A stretch of DNA of 64,000 bases, from the NCBI GenBank assembly GCA_017449215.1, contig JAFSJY010000064.1, positions 1 to 64,000 of the forward strand, read 5' to 3'. The translations under genes and the position numbers were made by a program. Positions 60,015-64,000 of this stretch are shown piece after piece. The notes beneath the pieces are model-generated. The model had not been told where the DNA came from and did no database searches. It saw nothing but the letters and a program-made list of their open reading frames with translations. The stretch's first letter is position 1. Each line of letters starts with the position of its first letter. Source of the DNA: Acholeplasmatales bacterium (GTDB lineage Bacteria > Bacillota_I > Bacilli_A > Acholeplasmatales > Anaeroplasmataceae).

Positions 60015-62190
60015 CTAAATCACCATCCTCTTTAAATGAATAATAACAAATATTCTTATAATTACAGAATTTACAATTGCCCTCTAATGGCTTAATATCA
60101 AATTTAGCATTTAATACCTTATTCTTATAATCTAATATTAAATTTATAGTATCATTCATTACCTTATCATATTGTTCCTTATTGATATTTCCGCTTCCCT
60201 TTTTATTACCACTAATATCAAAAGGTAATGTAGAATTATCCTCCTTATATCCATATGGCTTAAATAATTTACCATTATTCATTAATTCTAAATCCTTTAA
60301 ATTCTTAGGCATTATTCTTTGATAAAATACACCAGCGAAGCTTTCATAATTAACATCTAAGAATAATAAATAAATGAATAATTGATATTTCTTATAATAA
60401 TCACTATTCTTCTTATCAGAATCCTCTGATGGATCATTTTGAATACTAATTTTAGAACCACTTTTATAATCGATAACTATCTTCTTACCATCCTTATCCA
60501 TTACCTTATCTATTTTTCCAGATAAAATAATAGAATCATCATTTGGTAATATTATTTCCTTTTCTATTTCAGTTCCAATAAGCTTTATGTTATAGGTATC
60601 ATTTTCTGATTCTATTTCTTCTATTAGCTTATTTAATATATTTTCATATTTAGATTTATATGGCTCTCTTAGAGAAAATAATTCCTTTTTATTATTCTTA
60701 TTATATTCATCGATAGCCATATCTAGTGTATAGCTCTTATTCTTAAAATAGTTTTCTAAGAATAAATGTAGTACATTACCTACATCTACAGTATTCTTAT
60801 ATACTCTTAGGCCTAATACGTAATTACAGAAAAAGCTAAAAGGACAGCTATAATACTGTTCTAATTTAGAATATGATATTTTTAATTTACCATTATCTAA
60901 TAATAAATCATGGATTGTTTTAGGATTAATTAATGTAAAGCTTGAATTATATTTATTAATATCTCCAAACATTTTTCTATAAAAGCTTAAATATTCATTA
61001 TCTAATCCAGTCATTAGCTTCTTTTCAAATGCCTTATTATAATCTAATTTAGCTCTTTCCATTGAATACTTAAATTTATAATCATTATCCACATTAAATT
61101 CAACAATACCATCTAATAAATCACTCTCTACATATTTATTAGAAATACCATTTAATGAATAGCTTATATATAATTCATTCATTGATTGAATTGAATTAAT
61201 AAAATATTCCTTTTCCTTTTTATTTTCCTTAAATGATGTATTTATATTAATTGATTCTAAAATATTATCATCATAATATAAATCATCCTTATGGATAGTA
61301 GGAATATTTTTAAATGTAAATCCAACAATAAATGTATATTTATACATTGGATTAATAGAATTAGCACCTCTTACCCTAATACCAGTATTTTTCTTTCTTA
61401 AGGCACAATTGCTTAATTCATCTATTAAATCATCCTTAGTAAAATCTATTTCTACAAGCTTGTTATAGCAATTAACAAATGCATTTCTTATATCATTATC
61501 CTTTAATGATGATAAATCTATTGAATCTAAATCAATATTGTCAATTAATGCCTTAACCTTAGGAATAGAATATAATGATTCAGCTCTATCATATGATACT
61601 GGAATGCCATAAAAGCTAAATACATTTTCAATTATTCCTAAATATTCAGAATCACCAATATAAATAATAAAATCATCAAATGAATATAGATTATTATCCT
61701 TATATATCTTAACAATTCTTCCCGCTAAAGCCTCTACCTCTTCTATGATATCCTGATATTTATATGCATGAATATTATTATTCTTTTCATATTCAAAATT
61801 AATATATTCATAATCCTTTAATGCATATTCTAATAATCTAGATGGCTTAGTAGCTAATATTATTCTTTTATTATATTTTTTCTTATCATGATAATATTTT
61901 TTAAGCTCATTTCTTAATTCATTATTATCATTTAAAATATCACCTATTATTAATGATTCATAAATTAATTTAGATCTATCATATTTCAAATTATATTTAT
62001 GCTTTATTAAATATATAGCAATATCATCATAGTAGCCTAATAAATCGTTCTCTGCCTCTTTTACAGATTTAAATGTAACATCGGCAATAAAATCCATTTC
62101 AGATAGAATCATCATCTTAGTATCACTATCAGTAATAACAATACATGGCTCTTCTAATATTAAATTCATTAGCTTATTTAAATTAGACAC
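60007..62190 (-). CDS. addB: ATP-dependent nuclease subunit AddB, short form
   Basis: A 727-residue AddB-like protein, well below the usual 1100 or so. The C-terminal nuclease is clear (IVIDYKSGSK; earlier KIDKVMDKDGK) with the 4Fe-4S cysteines: one in YYSCPFSFFC and three in CKFCNYKNIC (C-x2-C-x5-C). The N-terminal P-loop typical of Firmicute AddB is not seen. It starts at GTG (62190), with GGGAG 8 bases upstream. It would pair with AddA for end resection and Chi recognition. Confidence 0.88.
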   Translation of the reverse strand: MSNLNKLMNLILEEPCIVITDSDTKMMILSEMDFIADVTFKSVKEAENDLLGYYDDIAIYLIKHKYNLKYDRSKLIYESLIIGDILNDNNELRNELKKYYHDKKKYNKRIILATKPSRLLEYALKDYEYINFEYEKNNNIHAYKYQDIIEEVEALAGRIVKIYKDNNLYSFDDFIIYIGDSEYLGIIENVFSFYGIPVSYDRAESLYSIPKVKALIDNIDLDSIDLSSLKDNDIRNAFVNCYNKLVEIDFTKDDLIDELSNCALRKKNTGIRVRGANSINPMYKYTFIVGFTFKNIPTIHKDDLYYDDNILESININTSFKENKKEKEYFINSIQSMNELYISYSLNGISNKYVESDLLDGIVEFNVDNDYKFKYSMERAKLDYNKAFEKKLMTGLDNEYLSFYRKMFGDINKYNSSFTLINPKTIHDLLLDNGKLKISYSKLEQYYSCPFSFFCNYVLGLRVYKNTVDVGNVLHLFLENYFKNKSYTLDMAIDEYNKNNKKELFSLREPYKSKYENILNKLIEEIESENDTYNIKLIGTEIEKEIILPNDDSIILSGKIDKVMDKDGKKIVIDYKSGSKISIQNDPSEDSDKKNSDYYKKYQLFIYLLFLDVNYESFAGVFYQRIMPKNLKDLELMNNGKLFKPYGYKEDNSTLPFDISGNKKGSGNINKEQYDKVMNDTINLILDYKNKVLNAKFDIKPLEGNCKFCNYKNICYYSFKEDGDLDE

Positions 62191-62206
62191 GATTCTATCT
62201 CCCTTC

Positions 62207-63562
62207 TTAATTTAAAATATTTTCAAATATTCTATAATTTGCAGACTTCTCTTCATTCTCGTCTGGTATAGCAAAGATAATCATTTTAAAATATTTTTTA
62301 TATTCATCACAGATTAATTTGAATGCCTTAGCATTAACTAATGTATTATTTGAAAATGCACCACAGCCAAATGCACCTAATATTAATATTTCTATATCAT
62401 TATCTAAGGCTACCTCAAATATGTTTTTAATTCTAGTTAGAATAATATTATATAAATCATTATCACTAATTTGTTCATTTCTTAAATTAGGAGCTGATGA
62501 TGATATTATATTTATCTTATACCAATCATTTTTATCTAATAATGTATTTTCCTTATCATCATTTTTAAATACTAATACATTAGGTGAATATATTATTCTA
62601 TCTGAATATAAATTACCTAGCTGCTTATGATATCCATAAAATGATTCATATAAATTACCACTTTCATCATTTAAGCATTTATATAATGTAGATGCTCGGC
62701 AAATTGATTCCTCCTGAGCATTGGCCCCAGTTAATACTCCACCACCTGGATGAGTACCTGATGCAAAATTTAAAAGAGCTACATTACCTAATTTAGCATA
62801 TTTTTTAGCTGCGTCTAATGATGATAATCTTTCAAATATTAGCTTTGAATCATCAGATATATTTTTCTTATTTGATTCAAAACCTTCTAAATATAATTTA
62901 GTATTCTTCTTTGTTTCCTTAATAGATTTAATTAATGATTTATCATTCATATATAAATCTCTAGTATTCTTAAATGCTTGGACTCTCATATCTCTATCCT
63001 TTAATGTATCTCCAAGCTTTACTATATCATTTATATTTCTTTTCCAATCATTAATGTATTTATAATGAACATCATTAAATACCTTATATATTTCATCATC
63101 ATAACAATAAATATAGACATATGCTAAATCATTATCGTGAATTCTTTTATAATCATATATTGTTGATATAGCGATATTCGCAGCTAATTCATAAGGATAA
63201 TTATATAATCCAGTAGATAATGCTGGAAAAGCAATTGTTAAGCAATTATTATTAATTGCTAGATTTAATGAATTAATATAAGCAGATGCTAATAATAAAT
63301 CATCATCTCTATTATCCTTATAAATTGGTCCTACTGCATGTATTATGTATTTTGAATTTAATTTAAATCCAGGAGTAATAACAGCATTACCAGGTGCACA
63401 ATAGCCTTGCTTACTTAAGGCTTCCTTTAATTCATCATAGCCAGCAGCATTAAAGATAGCACCACATTCACCACTTGATGGGGCAAGCCTTGAATTCGCA
63501 GCACATACTATCGCGTCTGTAATAGCATTTGTTATGTCTCCCTTAACAATTATTATCTTCAT
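62207..63562 (-). CDS. Fusion of a macro domain with a PARG-like (TIGR02452/DUF2263) hydrolase
   Basis: A 451-residue, apparently two-domain protein. Residues 1-175 are a macro domain with GDIT (8-11), CAANSRLAPSSGECGAI (20-36) and the ALSTGLYNYP loop near 114-123, which bind ADP-ribose; in the ligand loop PSSGECG replaces the usual glycine run. Residues about 180-451 resemble microbial PARG, with the hallmark GGG (273-275) and QEE (283-285), so removal of ADP-ribose or poly-ADP-ribose is likely. Both halves thus act on ADP-ribose. It is 16 bases upstream of addB and three bases after the DUF2130 gene, which hints at a link to DNA damage or phage defence. Confidence 0.85.
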   Translation of the reverse strand: MKIIIVKGDITNAITDAIVCAANSRLAPSSGECGAIFNAAGYDELKEALSKQGYCAPGNAVITPGFKLNSKYIIHAVGPIYKDNRDDDLLLASAYINSLNLAINNNCLTIAFPALSTGLYNYPYELAANIAISTIYDYKRIHDNDLAYVYIYCYDDEIYKVFNDVHYKYINDWKRNINDIVKLGDTLKDRDMRVQAFKNTRDLYMNDKSLIKSIKETKKNTKLYLEGFESNKKNISDDSKLIFERLSSLDAAKKYAKLGNVALLNFASGTHPGGGVLTGANAQEESICRASTLYKCLNDESGNLYESFYGYHKQLGNLYSDRIIYSPNVLVFKNDDKENTLLDKNDWYKINIISSSAPNLRNEQISDNDLYNIILTRIKNIFEVALDNDIEILILGAFGCGAFSNNTLVNAKAFKLICDEYKKYFKMIIFAIPDENEEKSANYRIFENILN

Positions 63563-63564
63563 AA

Positions 63565-64000
63565 TTAATCCTTATTTTTTAATTCTTCAAATTTTAAAGC
63601 CATAGTAGGATTATTCTTAGTTAATTTCTTAATACTTAAATCCTGAGCCTTATCATTAGCTAATCTTAAATTATTTTCAGATGATAATAAGGCTTCCTTC
63701 GTTTTAGTTAAATGATCTATAGTCTTATCTATTTCTTCTATTGCTTTAGCAAACTTTTCACTAGCTATTCTATAATTTCTACCAAACTTATCCTTAAAAT
63801 CATCCATCGCCTCTTCAAAATGAGTAATATCTAGATTTTGAGCTCTAGCCACTGCTAATTCCTGCTTATATGATAAAGAATTTAAGGCAGCATTTCTTAA
63901 TAATGTAATCATAGGAATAAAGAATTGTGGTCTTATTACATACATCTTTGGATATTTATATGATACATCTACAATTCCTTGATTATATAATTCATTATTA
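63565..64000 (-). CDS. DUF2130 family protein (3' part; gene continues beyond the window)
   Basis: The reading frame is open to the right edge of the window, so only the last 144 or so codons are seen. They match the C-terminal part of DUF2130: [19 protein letters not shown], then [16 protein letters not shown], ending in a coiled region with [16 protein letters not shown]. The family is of unknown function and is predicted to carry long coiled coils and a nuclease-like fold. Two bases separate it from the macro/PARG gene, placing it at the head of the visible operon. Confidence 0.85.
   Translation of the reverse strand, partial: NNELYNQGIVDVSYKYPKMYVIRPQFFIPMITLLRNAALNSLSYKQELAVARAQNLDITHFEEAMDDFKDKFGRNYRIASEKFAKAIEEIDKTIDHLTKTKEALLSSENNLRLANDKAQDLSIKKLTKNNPTMALKFEELKNKD

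Overview
The window is AT-rich bacterial DNA read with the standard bacterial code: Trp is always TGG and TGA still ends two genes (stops at 40482 and 44522). Strong AGGAGG-type ribosome-binding sites, textbook TTGACA/TATAAT promoters, the Bacillus-type gene order of the S10-spc-alpha cluster, a zinc-type S14, CIRCE elements and AddAB point to a low-GC Firmicute. The AT richness, compact enzymes and an Rnf complex would fit an uncultured gut member of the Bacilli, Erysipelotrichia or a Mollicutes relative; that placement is inference. Almost everything is on the minus strand. The only plus-strand genes are lysS with its partner (7084-9220) and two apparent small RNAs (about 52354-52623).

Layout. 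1-3173 is an accessory segment: the apparent 5' end of a group II intron, a repeat-rich gene-free stretch, a modular lipoprotein ending in a DUF6273 domain, and duplicated pieces of the 3' end of rpsI, which suggest a chromosomal insertion site. 3174-4026 is rpsI/rplM with a clear promoter. 4176-6959 holds a membrane-bound XRE-type regulator, then dusB, maf and a thioesterase. 7084-9220 is lysS plus an unknown protein. 9234-12156 encodes two sugar-type ABC permeases and an SGNH hydrolase. 12257-17884 is an Rnf operon (C-D-G-E-A-x-B) headed by an ANTAR-type regulator and preceded by glyA.

19398-33838 is one long ribosomal and translation cluster from rpsJ to rplQ, including secY, adk, map, infA, rpmJ and rpoA, with a promoter and structured leader at its head and a strong terminator at its end. 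34092-51567 contains a histone-H1-like DUF2188 protein, mfd, an aminotransferase, two Hsp20 chaperones under a double CIRCE, purA, a PTS enzyme I-like protein, a PHP phosphatase, a glycosyltransferase, two metallopeptidases, a DUF697 membrane protein and an RlmI-like methyltransferase.

52212-52674 has no protein gene on either strand but carries two plus-strand small-RNA units. 52675-64000 has serS, a small membrane protein, a TetR regulator, a Sel1-repeat protein beside a GGDEF-GAF protein, and an operon DUF2130 - macro/PARG fusion - addB - addA that couples ADP-ribose chemistry to DNA-end repair.

The most unusual items are the rpsI 3'-end duplication, the plus-strand hairpin RNA with a pyrimidine-rich loop, the Rnf operon with a short RnfB plus an extra small protein copying the RnfB cysteine motif, and the macro-domain/PARG fusion next to addAB.
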